Position numbers and translations under genes: made by a program
Notes under the pieces: model-generated
What the model saw: the letters and a program-made list of their open reading frames with translations, nothing else
What the model was told of the DNA's origin: nothing
Database searches by the model: none
Origin: Ampullaceana balthica
Lineage: Eukaryota > Mollusca > Gastropoda > Lymnaeidae
NCBI GenBank assembly: GCA_944989445.1
Contig: CALYLW010000489.1
Location: 1-64,000, forward strand
Length of the DNA: 64,000 nucleotides
Direction: 5' to 3'
In this document: positions 21,440 to 31,750 of the stretch, piece after piece
Numbering within the stretch: the first letter of the stretch is position 1
How the letters are laid out: each line of letters opens with the position of its first letter

Positions 21440-21840
21440 GGAACAGACACGGGGACTATAACGAGGGCCACCATGAGGACTATGACGGTGAAAACCACGA
21501 GGACTTTGCTGGTGAAAACCACGAGGATTTTGATGGGGGCAACCATTAGGACTATAACAGGGCTACCACGAGGACTATGATGGGGGACACCACGAGAACT
21601 ATGACGGGGGCCACCACGAGGACAATGACGGGGGCTGCTACGTGGACTATGACGGAGGCCACCGCGAGTACTATAGCTTTGGCCAAACGGGACTATGACG
21701 GGGGGCCGCCATCGGGACTATGACGGGGGCTGCCACGAGGACTATGACGGGGGCCACCACGAGGACTATGACGGGGGGTCGCCATCGGGACTATGACGGA
21801 GGCCACCACGAGGACTATGATGAGGGCTGCAACCGGTTTT
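21440..21840. repeat. 24-bp minisatellite of composite Y (Y1)
   Basis: About 16 units of 24 bp with core GAGGACTATGACGGGGGCCA. As the period is divisible by three, all frames stay open and give repeats such as DYDGGHHE or RTMTGATT on either strand. The homologous array in Y2 is 49180-49740. Frames across it extend into unrelated flanks and differ between copies, so coding is unlikely. Confidence 0.93.
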
Positions 21841-22255
21841 GTCACTGGGTTACCTGGTTTGTTGATGTGATCCCTCGCCCCACCTCCTGTCTCCTTTACC
21901 ACCTCATGTCACACCGGTGCTTCTTTTCGGCATTTGCTATTTTAATGCTCATTTGACCCTTTGTAATTATTGTTCAAACCTTTTTAAAAACATAAATCCC
22001 GAGGTTTATACCTTACACCAAAGTACAAACAGATAATAACAATATAAATAGATTAATAGGAGTTTATTTTAAGTTTATGTATATAGTAAAATCCATCAAA
22101 TCAGGTCTTTTAAATCTATTTTATCTAATAACACTATTTGACTATAAATATAATTCAGCTGAAATCTATTAAATTTGAAAAAAATACACAGAAAAAAAAT
22201 AAATATGTAATACAGGAATTTCATTTAAATTATTTATTATTATTTTATTCATTTA

Positions 22256-23184
22256 CTAGGGGCAAGTACCCGGCTATGCCCGGGTTTAACAACAACAGCA
22301 ACAGAACAACAAAAACAAACAACATAAACAAAACAACAAACAACAACTACAACAACAACAGCAACAACAACAAAGCAACAACAACAAAGCAACAACAACA
22401 AAACAACAACTACAAGAACAACAGCAACAACAACAGCAACAACGACAAAAACAACAACAGAAACAGCAAAATTAACAACAAAACAACAACAAAACAACTA
22501 CAACTACAACAGCAACAACAACAAAGCAACAACAACAAAACAACAACTACAACAGCAACAACAACATGAAGGGCATTGTCGTCGCAGGGCAAGGGATGTG
22601 GACAACAACAACAACAGCAAAAACAACACAAAAGCAACAACAGCAACAGCAACAACAACAGCAACAACAACAGCAACAACAACAGCAACAACAACAGCAA
22701 CAACAACAGCAACAACAACAAAAACAACAACAGCAACAACAACAAAAACAAAAGAACAAAAAAAAATCAACAACAAAACAACAACAAAACAACAACTACA
22801 ACAACAACAGCAACAACAACAAAGCAACAACAACAAAACAACAACTACAACAACAAAAGCAACAACAAAAGCAACAACAACAAAAATATTTTATGGCGAT
22901 AATCGCCTTCTTGTTAATCTCGACACCAAAATGTTTATTATTTTGCGTCATTATTTTACGTCTTAATTTTCAATAATTGTGATTTTATATAGCTCATATA
23001 AGGAAAAATTACATTTTGGGCCTCCGGCCCCCAGTATCTTATATATATGGAACGAAACCTGTTTAATAACCTTTCCGGTATAATTTTGTGTACGTGTACC
23101 AAATTTCACGTTATTTGCTTGTCTGGATCTTGAGTTCTTAGGGAACAGACAGACAACCAGACAACAAATGCGTCTTATATATAT
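22256..23184 (-). mobile_element. Helitron-like element with large CAA-rich interior
   Basis: Read on the minus strand, it ends in a hairpin CCCGG-loop-CCGGG (22269-22284), then TACTTGCCCCTAG (CTAG at 22256-22259) followed by T. The other side carries CAAATTTCACGTTATTTGC, an AGACAGACAACCAGACAAC string and GCGTCTTATATATATA. A 22950-23040 stretch (TATATAGCTCATATAAGG..GGGCC) matches inverted 47500-47420, within the element at the corresponding place in Y2. No Rep/helicase is seen. The class assignment rests on the end motif only. Confidence 0.55.
22283..22890. repeat. CAA/CAG trinucleotide-rich tract
   Basis: Irregular (CAA)n, (CAG)n and (ACAACT) mixture, interrupted at about 22566-22605 by a unique GGGCATTGTCGTCGCAGGGC stretch. 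All frames stay open on both strands (poly-N, poly-Q, poly-T; poly-L, poly-V, poly-C), which explains six long frames here. None has a conserved domain. Confidence 0.92.
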
Positions 23185-23185
23185 A

Positions 23186-23292
23186 CTAGGGGCAAGTACC
23201 CGGCTCCCGCCCGGGTTTAACAACAACAGCATAAAAAAAAATATGTAATACAGGAATTTCATTTAAATTATTTATTATTATTTTATTCATTT
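23186..23292 (-). mobile_element. Second Helitron-like terminus plus repeated 55-bp flank
   Basis: CTAGGGGCAAGTACCCGG with the same hairpin (23199-23215) recurs immediately after the first element. It is followed, after a short AACAACAGC string, by a second copy of the 55-bp flank found at 22201-22255 (ATGTAATACAGGAATTTCAT and ATTTAAATTATTTATTATTA). This looks like a tandem duplication of terminus and flank, or two successive insertions. Confidence 0.55.
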
Positions 23293-23440
23293 ATTTCCAT
23301 ATTGAACAATTTTATGCGTAAGTTCGAAAAGAGTTATTTTTGGTGTAGTAATTTGGTGCGCTGCTTTCTAAAATTAGTAGCGTCTTGGACGGGACGCACG
23401 GACTGGACATACATAGCAAATTATGTACTTTGATTAGTAT
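23293..23440 (-). mobile_element. Fragment of the H Helitron family (5' side)
   Basis: CCATATTGAACAATTTTATG matches H2 near 28390. The AAAATTAGTAGCGTC...GGACTGGACATACATAGCAAATT stretch matches the 5' side of H1 near 10660-10735. The fragment is cut off from its 3' part by the CAA-rich insertion. Confidence 0.5.
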
Positions 23441-23668
23441 TCAGTTATTTTTTAACGTCGTTTTGAATTTTCATTTAAATCATCAGATTTATTTTTCAAA
23501 TAAACTTCCAAGCAGATAATACCAACATTGATAGTTTGATTAAAACGATTCTTTTTTACATGTATGTATAATTTAAAATCTTTTGTAATTTAATTTTTTT
23601 TGTTGTTTGTTTGTTTTAAAATTAAATCAATACATTATTACTGTAATGTCTTCTTGATTGATTTTTAA

Positions 23669-24116
23669 TAGGGCTGCAAAAATTAAAGATTAATTTATGG
23701 ATTAATCGTTACAAATTTTAAGCTATTAAACTTAATTTTATCGATTTAAATTCGATTACAATTTTAAAATTAATTCTAAAATATTTGTTTTCCAATTTAT
23801 TAGTAATTTGTATTTTTAAAAAGTATATACTTTCCCCACGTATTGTTGTAATTTAAGACATGCATATTATTGCATATGGACATAAGAAGTTTATTTTTCC
23901 TTTTTTCTTTCGTAGCTGAACGAATTTGCTGTGTTACGTCTCAAAATTTGCGAGCCACGGAATTAACGCGACTTAATCGATTTCGCGAAATAATGAATCG
24001 CAACTAAAGGGATTTTTATAGTCGTTATAAAATATAATTAATCTAAATAAATCGATTACTCATTGTAATTTTTTATCGATTAATCGAACATTTAAAAAAA
24101 ATCATAACCGGCACTA
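23669..24116. mobile_element. hAT derivative, 448 bp
   Basis: The left end TAGGGCTGCAAAAATTAAAG and the right end CGGCACTA (inverted TAGTGCCG) are of the same type as at 7989-8619. The interior is rich in ATCGATTAATCG-like strings next to both ends. The flanks are ATTTTTAA (23661-23668) and ATTTTAAA (24117-24124), a seven-of-eight match. No transposase remnant was recognised. Confidence 0.8.
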
Positions 24117-24196
24117 ATTTTAAATAAATTCTTTCTCATATTAAGATCGTAAGCTGTATTAAAGTTTTCGATTTATTTGTATAATTTTATTTACAG

Positions 24197-24341
24197 TCAC
24201 CGCAGATTTCATATAGGAGGTAAACCTCACAAATGTCAAGCTTGTTCTGCTGAATATACAAATCCTTTAAGCTCATATTGTCATAAAATTATTTTAAAAG
24301 AATATAAATCTTTCAAATTTGACCAATTCTGGCCTCGTTAA
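24197..24341 (+). CDS. Candidate terminal exon with C2H2 zinc-finger
   Basis: A pyrimidine-rich tract and TTTACAG precede a 48-codon frame ending in TAA. It reads HRRFH (the last two histidines of a preceding finger, H-x3-H), then IGGKPH in place of the usual TGEKP linker. C-x2-C-x12-H follows (KCQACSAEYTNPLSSYCHK). The second histidine of that finger is missing, and the rest (EYKSFKFDQFWPR) is not finger-like. C2H2 fingers bind DNA or RNA and occur in long arrays in animals. No upstream exon is visible in the window, where a hAT element lies immediately 5'. It may be the degenerate last exon of a gene or an isolated pseudo-exon. The frame is too short to prove. Confidence 0.5.
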
Positions 24342-25185
24342 GTGGTCAATGTAATAATTTTTTTCTCTTTATGTTTTCCGATATCCTATGTTTTACTGAT
24401 ATTGTAGCATAGAGTTTGTCAAAAAATGTCATCAAAATACGAAAATAGAAAGCGATAATTTACAACATAAGAAAATCAGACTTAACAACAAGTATTAATT
24501 TTAGAAAGAAAAAATTAAAATTCAAAAGAAATTCTGAATACATGTATGTTCAAGCAGCAGAATTACCTTATATTTACATGTTTTTTAATACAAGTATTTA
24601 TATATGTTTTAAATACTTCTATAGTTCCTAAATGCTGGACTTAAAACTATAATGTTAATATAAATTTTAAAAAAATATTTAGAAGACCACAAGGGAAGAA
24701 AAGGCGATATTTTATTTTTAAATAATCGTAATTATTAACCGTATCTGATAGAGGATGAAAAATAGAATGCTCAGAATTAGGTTTTATTAAAAAATTATGT
24801 CTTTGACCCAATTAAAAATCCAAATCTGTTTAGTTAATTTATAACAAATCTGTACATTTTTTAACTTTAAAACTTGAATATCTCAAAACTAGTATGATTT
24901 TTAATACATATCTTCTTAAATAATATTTTGTATGTGTACGGCTGTTTATATTATAACAAAATTCGTCTGATATGTCTTTTGTTTTAAGTAATAAGATATT
25001 ATACACACGCTTTAACTTTAAGGAAAAAACAGGATTATAAATTCATAAAGCTGTTTTCAAGAACAATTGATTATAGCTAGTGCTTGAATTGTGCGCGATA
25101 ACCATAACGAAACTGTCCCTAGGAAAAAAACTGGCGAGCACGAGTTGTGGCGCAAACGAAAGTCAACTAGCAGCTCTCTATCTCG
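24342..25185. other. AT-rich spacer
   Basis: No repeats or coding resemblance were recognised. An inverted pair of A/T-rich strings and the 62-residue minus frame at 25057-25245 show no domain. Confidence 0.5.
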
Positions 25186-25189
25186 GTAG

Positions 25190-25515
25190 TGTGAGGGGTG
25201 ACTTTGGCTACAGCCTTCCCTGTCCAGGCCTTTGATGAAAGACATTGGCTACATCCTCCCTGTCCAGGCCTTTGAGGGGTGACATTGGCTACAGCCTTCC
25301 TGTCTCGGCTTTTGAGGGGTGACATTGGCTACAGCTTCCCTGTCCAGGCCTTTTGAGGGGTGACATTGGCTACAGCTTCCCTGTCCAGGCTTTTGAGGGG
25401 TGACATTGGCTACAGCCTCCCTTTCCAGGCTTTTGAGGGGTGACATTGGCTACAGCCTCCCTGTCCAGGCTTTGAGGGGTGACATTGGCTACAGCCTCCC
25501 TGTCCAGGCTTTTGA
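25190..25515. repeat. 39/40-bp minisatellite upstream of X2
   Basis: Eight units with core GGGGTGACATTGGCTACAGC and CTCCCTGTCCAGGCTTTTG. It lies a few hundred bases before X2, as different arrays lie before X1 (1-1135) and X3 (43100-43630). The frames at 25249-25446 and 25400-25642 are spurious. Confidence 0.95.
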
Positions 25516-25985
25516 CAACCGAACGGCTCTAGTGGGACTGGACAGAATACAAAAACAAAAACAACAACAAGCTTTTCGTTATTTATGCGGGATGTTACGA
25601 ACCGTGACCAAGCATAGCCGCAGTAGAAATTATGTCATATAGAATAGGACTGCTATAAACCTTTTAAATGAATGAAACATATACAAATAATTTGTTAATT
25701 AAATACAATTAATAAAAGATTTATTGTTAACTAATTAATGCAAAAGTTTATGTTTCGGCTAATGACTGGGTCATTACAAATAACAATACAATATAATTAC
25801 GACGGGTAAAGAGGAACAGACTTAAAAAGCCGAAGTAATGCGTCTGATCCCCGAAAGGGGACCACAGAAAGCTTTGAATCGCCTGAACTAAATATGACAC
25901 TGGCCAATGTGCCGGTGACAAAATCCAGGCCAGTAGAGAAGCAGCACGACGAGTCTCTGACCACAATAGAGGCTTACGGCGACTG
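25516..25985. other. Unassigned spacer before X2
   Basis: Moderately GC-richer than its surroundings between about 25800 and 25980 (CCGAAAGGGGACCACAGAAA). No match elsewhere in the window and no recognised domain. Confidence 0.4.
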
Positions 25986-26179
25986 TAAGGTTCAAGTCTT
26001 TAGCGATTAGACACTATCACGCAGATGAGAACTGGACAGTGTCCCAAACAAAACTACCTGCATATGTTTGACACAGAAGGGATAATGGCTGTCGATAATG
26101 TGGCAGCTCAGAGGTGATGGTCTGATAGAAAGCCCTGCGCTTGCCGGAGATATGAATAGAGAAACTCCAATTCCTGTGG

Positions 26180-26665
26180 AAAAGTTTCTTTATACCGATG
26201 TCTGCTTGATGAGGTTTGTCTGTGATAAATTGAGCTTATCTTTAAACCGATGTCTGCTTGATGAGGCTTGTCTGTGATAAATTGAGCTTATCTTTATACC
26301 GATGTCTGCTTGATGAGGCTTGTCTGTGCTAAATTGAGACGGGTCCTAAGAGCGTATCTTTATACCGATGTCTGCTTGATGAGGCTTGTCTGTGATAAAT
26401 TGAGCCGGGTCCTAAGAGCTTATCTTTATACCGATGTCTGCTTGATGAGGCTTGTCTGTGATACATTTTGCCTGGTCCTAAGAGCGTATCTTTATACTGA
26501 TGTCTGCTTGGTGAGGCTTGTCTGTGATAAATTGAGCCGGGTCCTAAGAGCGTATCTTTATACCGATGTCTGCTTGATGAGGCTTGTCTGCGATAAATTT
26601 GAGCCGGGTCCTAAGAGCGTATCTTTATACCGATGTCTTCTTGATGTGGCTTGCCTGTGATGAAT
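26180..26665. repeat. 66-bp minisatellite expanded from the X head
   Basis: About seven units, core TATACCGATGTCTGCTTGAT, GAGGCTTGTCTGTGATAAAT and GAGCCGGGTCCTAAGAG. X1 has one unit (about 1401-1460) and X3 two (about 42890-42755), so the array grew after duplication. The 116-residue frame (YTDVCLMRLVCDK repeats) exists because 66 is a multiple of three. Confidence 0.93.
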
Positions 26666-26802
26666 TGAGCCGGGTCCTAAAAGCCTAGAGCTCGACCCCA
26701 AAGGAGATTGCCATGTATTTATTTAATTACAGTGATAATTGATGAAATTGCTTTAAAGGGCTTTTTTGGGTTTCAGAGTTTTGATTAATAAAAATAAAAC
26801 TA

Positions 26803-28547
26803 TATAATTTGCAATTGTCACGCAAGTCAGTAGTGTCTGTCAGTCAGTCCTACGCTATACGAGGTAATTCCCGATTAAAAAAATAAAAATTTGCCTTCGA
26901 GATTATTACAAAATGTGTTGCTCACCATAAAATATTTTGAGGTGACGTCATTATTTGAGCTTTTATTAATGTGTGAAGGGAACGAAGTAAAAAGAGCAAT
27001 GTTTTATTTGATGTGATTAATATTATTATTATTTTTTTTATATTAAATGTCCGTTTTTGTGTATGTGTCCATGTCAATATTTCTTACGTAATTATAACTT
27101 TAATTTTCTATATTAATATAATATGACATTCGTTTTTCGGTTTATGAAATTTACAATTGGTTGTCGTTCGGTTGTCAAGTTTCGATGCGTTTTGAACTAC
27201 AAAGCCATTATTTATTACTGAAAAAGAAATTTGTCAACTTATGCTTCAGTTTAGCGTTTGTTTTTATTTTATACACTTTGAGATTGCATATTTGTATGTT
27301 TAAAAAAAATCGGACTACTCCCCACAATAGTTTTTTTTATTGTTATTTACATGTAATATTTCAATGTGTCTTAGACTAATTTTGAATAAAAAATCTTTGC
27401 TTTTAATATAGAACTGGAAGGAATGCTGACTTGACAATAATGAAAACGTTTATTAGAATTCCTAAAACGTGTATATTAAAGTTGATACCTTAATATCTTC
27501 TTTTATCCAGTGCTTAAATTTACTTCAAAGGTTTCATGCAAAATAAATAATTCGTTGTAATTCATATTTGTAAATAGTTACAATTTTTTATTTACATGTT
27601 TTTGATAATGTAAAGGAAATAATGTATTGACCAATGGGCGCATAAACTGACAAGTCATAATATATCTTGAAAAGGTGCTGACTTGACAACATTAAAAATG
27701 TTTATGTGAATTACTAACACGTGAATATTAAATTGTAAATATGATTAACAGTTGATAAGTTAATCTTTTCTGTTATCCTGTGACAAACTTTGCTTACTAC
27801 GTTTCATGCAAAATAAATAGTTATTAACATGTGTAAAATTACAGTTTATTTTTTACAAGTTTTGACAATGCTGTGGTAATAATGACAAATGGGCGAATAA
27901 ACTGACAAGTCATAATCATCGATGAAGCTTAAACGGCTTCAAATCACAGATATGCGTGATGTGGATCACATTACAGTCACATAATTTATATTGAAAGCAC
28001 TGTGCTGTATTATTGGTGCACTCATAATTGGTGCACACTATTCAATGCCGCAAGTTAATGTCCGGCTGACTCCTCAGCAATATTTGTTAATACGTCGAAC
28101 TTCAAACTTCTCTCCCGCAGTATCATTTTATGCTGTGTGTAATTCACTATGCATTTACTATTATCATCATTATATCATTATTATTCTTACAAACTTATAT
28201 AACGCGAAGCCTAAGCTTGGAGGTTTTCTCATAACACATATATTCGTATATATAATCAAAATATATACTCTGCAATGTCCGTTCGTAACGCTAGATTTTA
28301 GAAAGCCCACCGCTAAAAAAAAATAACCTTGAAAAGTATATTGCAAACAAAAAAAACACAAAAAAAAACACTACTTTCAAACGTCCGCATAAAATTGTTC
28401 AATATGGAAAATAGATTTAATTTTTCTCTCTTGGTCTCTACATTTTCTGATTATTTACTATGCGGCTTTCAGGCAGAAGGGACAATTACAAAAACTGAAA
28501 TATATCCATTATGAAAACTCCGTTATTTTTGACGGGTGATACCTTAG
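26803..28547 (+). mobile_element. Helitron-like element H2 in X2
   Basis: Starts TATATAATTTGCAATTGTCA, matching H1. It ends with a CCGTTA-loop-TGACGG hairpin (28520-28535), seven bases (GTGATAC), CTTAG and T. In X1 and X3 the head joins the core without it, so the insertion is bracketed by paralogs. The interior is noncoding and includes a 250-bp tandem duplication (27415-27918). Confidence 0.65.
27415..27918. repeat. Tandem duplication of about 250 bp inside H2
   Basis: Two diverged units (27415-27663 and 27668-27918) each contain GCTGACTTGACAA, TTTCATGCAAAATAAATA and AAACTGACAAGTCATAAT in the same order. There is no coding capacity. Confidence 0.8.
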
Positions 28548-30300
28548 TAATATATAATTTAAGAGAATGTTATGGTTATAAAACACAAAATGAGAGGGGC
28601 AGATCACCCAAATAGTTAGTGTCTAATTTAAAGAAAGAAAAAATAAGTGTCAGTTTTAATGAGTAGCTGGAAGGAATTTGAATAAACAAAGATAAGTAAG
28701 ATATATATACAGCGTAACATTACATGCAACAATGAACAAAACAATAGCTTTGGACAGAGTTAATGACGTCATTTAATATTATTTGAATTAGCAATAACAA
28801 CACACAAAAATGGCTGCCATTTAAAAAATAATAATTTTTTTTTGTCCTTTGACTTCATTTAAACGTTAACTATCAGTTGAAGTATATTTACACTTGTTGT
28901 ATGTCATATCAATGATAACGTGTGTATAAGTATTATTTTAAGTATTGGCGCGTGACTTCTCTAGTTAGGAGAATTATGACATCAATGACAAAAATAACCC
29001 ATTTAATGTGTTGCTTCGTATCAAGAGAATTAATGCATTGTTTTTTTATACATAATCTTTTTAGAAAAATGTTCAGTAAATAATACCTATTTTGAAATTA
29101 ACTATTTTTATATATTTTCCTGTGCAGTAAAAATTTGCAACATAACTTTATTTATTACTCTGTATTATCTGTACAATTATATTGAATTTTTATTGTTAAT
29201 GAGAAAATTGAAAACTATCATGTAAATACAATCATAGATTAGTATGACATAAGTAAAACTTTCTTGTTCGCATTATGCATATACTATTTTTTCCTAAACG
29301 TGGTTTCCACTTTTATTCGTTCCTAAAATTAGGAATTCGTTCAAGAATAAAATCTTTATATCAGAATTAAACATTATGCATAATTGAAATAAATATCCCA
29401 TTGGAATAAGAAATTCACTAATAATAAAATAAATTGATTTCATTATGATGATAGGGAGAAGTGCTTTCAGGTCTATAATAACCTTATGTGTTAAGTCGTA
29501 AAAAAAGTATTTCTAATTACAGGATTCACGCTTAAACTAAAACAAGAATAAGGCCAGTTTGTATATTCCATTTTGTAGACTTTGCTCTATCAAATTCATC
29601 TGAAGAGACTCGTTACGTTAAAATTCAAGGAGGTACCACTAAAATAGTACTTTCATTATAATTGCTTACTTAAATTTAAAGATATTCAATTTTCGTAATC
29701 TATAAATAGCCATGATTTCATGTAATGGTATTTTAAAATAGGAAATATTACTTCTGTATTTGTTATTCTTATCTTCACCCTTGGAATGCCAACTTAAAAC
29801 CACTGTTGATTTTTAGCTTTCAAAAAATTTCTTGACTTTCCTAAAGACTTTACTTAAGGAATGGGACACTGGAGAGATTATGTTGGTCAGTGAGTCACAA
29901 AAATGTGATAACCAGCTTATCTTAACCCTATGAGGGTAGGATCTATAGAAGTGATGGCGAACCTATGGCACACGTGCCACAGTCGTCACGCAGAGTGTCA
30001 TCAGGCGGCACGTGACTAAATTATTACTTTCTTAATCAAACCAGCTAAGACAAACCCACTTTCTCTGGTTTCATTGGAGTGTTGGCACTTTGCTATAAAT
30101 AAGTTTGATTTTGGTTGAATTTTGGCACACTCCCAAAAAGTGTTTGCCACTTCTGATCTATATGATCACACTTTAAAACAAAACTGATTATTTACATCTG
30201 GTTACTTCACTATCAGACTATTCCCATTAATGAGTTGTATCTTTCATTTGAACAGTAAATGTACACATAGTCGATTAATTGGTGGTAAGACTTAATAAGT
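28548..30300 (+). repeat. AT-rich core module in X2
   Basis: Counterpart of 2115-3740, beginning TATATAATTTAAGAGAATGT. It keeps about 170 bp around 29860-30010 that X1 has lost, including GATTATGTTGGTCAGTGAGT. Confidence 0.75.
29948..30154. mobile_element. hAT MITE, 207 bp, intact in X2
   Basis: The ends are GAAGTGATGGCGAACCTATG and, inverted, AGAAGTGGCAAACACTTTTT. A perfect 8-bp target duplication GATCTATA lies on both sides (29940-29947 and 30155-30162). The Y core lacks the insert (GGATCACAT flank at about 53235 and its counterpart at about 15320), so it entered X after X and Y separated. The GTGGCGAACC terminus is typical of hAT MITEs in animals. Confidence 0.9.
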
Positions 30301-30539
30301 TATTTGAAGACTCTAGTCTTCCCTTTAAAAAAATTAATAAATTTTACGATAACTTCAACTCACAGGAAATAATTTCTTTTAAATTTATCTTAATATTAAG
30401 TTGATGATTTAATCCAAATTTTACATTGTATTTTCTGGTTAAAGTATAGAAACCAACTTTACATGTGACACTATATGCATTTATATGAATGACTATTAAA
30501 GAATCAAATTCCATTAACTAAAAAACGACTTATGAAGAT

Positions 30540-31319
30540 TAGGGCTGCAGAAATTAACGATTAATTTCTCGATTAATCGTTACAAATTTTAAGGATTAAA
30601 ATTTATTTTAACGATTAATCGACCCACCACTTATAAATGTACTGGAAGTCAAAAAGTAAAATATTTCGCCCGATAAATATAAACTAATTTCCGGACGATT
30701 ACACAAACATTTTGTTTTTAAACTATTGACTGACGTGAATGTTTAAAATGTTGATAAAGTTTGTTGTGTCCATTAAGAGAAATCGTTTGCCTACCATGCA
30801 ATGTTCCCTCTAAGTCAAAGCTTTGTTGATCCGTGTGCAAAGATTTTTAAAAAAAAACAACTCGTGTGCAAATTTGCACACAGTCCATTTCTCGTGCAAT
30901 ATTTTACAAAATTTGCTGCGCACTGATTGTAAACTCCTGCGTGGCGTCGGTCAAATATCTGCGCAGCCGCGCTGCTTAAATGAAACATTCCTACCATGGT
31001 TCTAACACTTCGCTTACATATCACCTGCAAACCAAACATCCACTAAAGTATCGGAAACTGCAGGTAAGACACAAAAAAGCTCATATTGTCAATAAGATCA
31101 AAAATAACGTCAATACACTTGTCTGTTTGCGTTGTTGGTTAAAAGATGTCATATAAAGAAGACATTCCAGTGTTATTTCGATTTTCAAAAAGTATTTTAA
31201 TAAATGTTACTTATGACAGCATATAAATTTATGTTTTTTGCTTTAATCGAAATTAACGATTATTTAATCGTTAAATTTTCAAAAGTCAACGATTAAATTT
31301 TAATTAATCAAAAGACCTA
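30540..31319 (+). mobile_element. hAT derivative, 780 bp, in X2
   Basis: Left end TAGGGCTGCAGAAATTAACG; the right end reads inverted TAGGTCTTTTGATTAATT. The flanks are ATGAAGAT and ATAAAGAT, seven of eight. X3 has the unoccupied site (CTACTTATAAAGATACA near 40500), which fixes the boundaries. It keeps a BED-finger remnant at 30998-31063. Confidence 0.9.
30998..31063 (+). pseudogene. BED-finger exon remnant with splice donor
   Basis: Reads GSNTSLTYHLQTKHPLKYRK then LQ, matching residues 50-69 of the frame at 8103-8372, with the two histidines of the finger (H-x4-H). It is followed directly by CAG/GTAAGA, a good splice donor, showing where the first transposase exon ended. The cysteine half is not intact upstream. 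Confidence 0.75.
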
Positions 31320-31469
31320 ATAAAGATACATGCTACCTGCTAATTAATCTCATTTTGCTATGTGTCTTCTTATTAAATTGTGTAATACTTTAATGGTATT
31401 TGATTCTTATACATGTATATAGTGTCACATGTAAAGTTGGTTTCTATGAAAACGTGTAATACTTTAAAT

Positions 31470-31750
31470 AAAATTCATTTTCACGAGTTTGGTACTTACG
31501 TGTGTATAACAGTGAGACGATACTAACATGAGTTTGGTACGTACGTGTGTATAACAGTGAGACGATACTAACATGAGTTTGGTACGTACTGTGTATAACA
31601 GTGAGACGATACTAACATGAGTTTGGTACGTACGTGTATATAACAGTGAGACGATACTAACACGAGTTTGGTACGTACGTGTGTATAACAGTGAGACGAT
31701 ACCAACATGAGTTTGGTACGTACGTGTATATAACAGTGAGACGATACTAA
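31470..31750. repeat. 45-bp minisatellite in X2
   Basis: Six units with TTTGGTACGTACGTGTGTAT and AACAGTGAGACGATACTAAC. X3 has a single unit (40430-40480). The period is divisible by three, giving the spurious SIVSLLYTRTYQTHV frames. Confidence 0.95.

Larger units (their letters stand above)
11461..22255 (+). repeat. Composite dispersed repeat Y, copy 1 (Y1)
   Basis: The blocks, in order, are a GGTCTACGGCC/CGCGGCCCGG motif, a 34-bp array, an AT-rich block, an RTE LINE tail, a TCGAA-rich stretch, the X-like core inverted, a Tx1-like LINE, a 24-bp array, and a Helitron-related block. The same order appears inverted at 55545-48652 (Y2), and the block 12660-14935 reappears at 61370-63120 (Y3). 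By eye roughly nine of ten bases match in the best stretches (for example 13440-13560 against 54710-54590). Y1 additionally holds a SINE, a hAT MITE, copy C of the short element, and a tRNA-Val-like SINE. Confidence 0.8.

Noticed and set aside
22138..22976. Poly-Q, poly-N, poly-T and poly-L/V/C frames suggesting a glutamine-rich protein
   Set aside because: CAA/CAG tract inside a Helitron-like element, open in six frames with no conserved flanking domain.
26310..26660. 116-residue frame with repeated YTDVCLMRLVCDK
   Set aside because: 66-bp minisatellite; the single-copy versions in X1 and X3 have no open frame around it.
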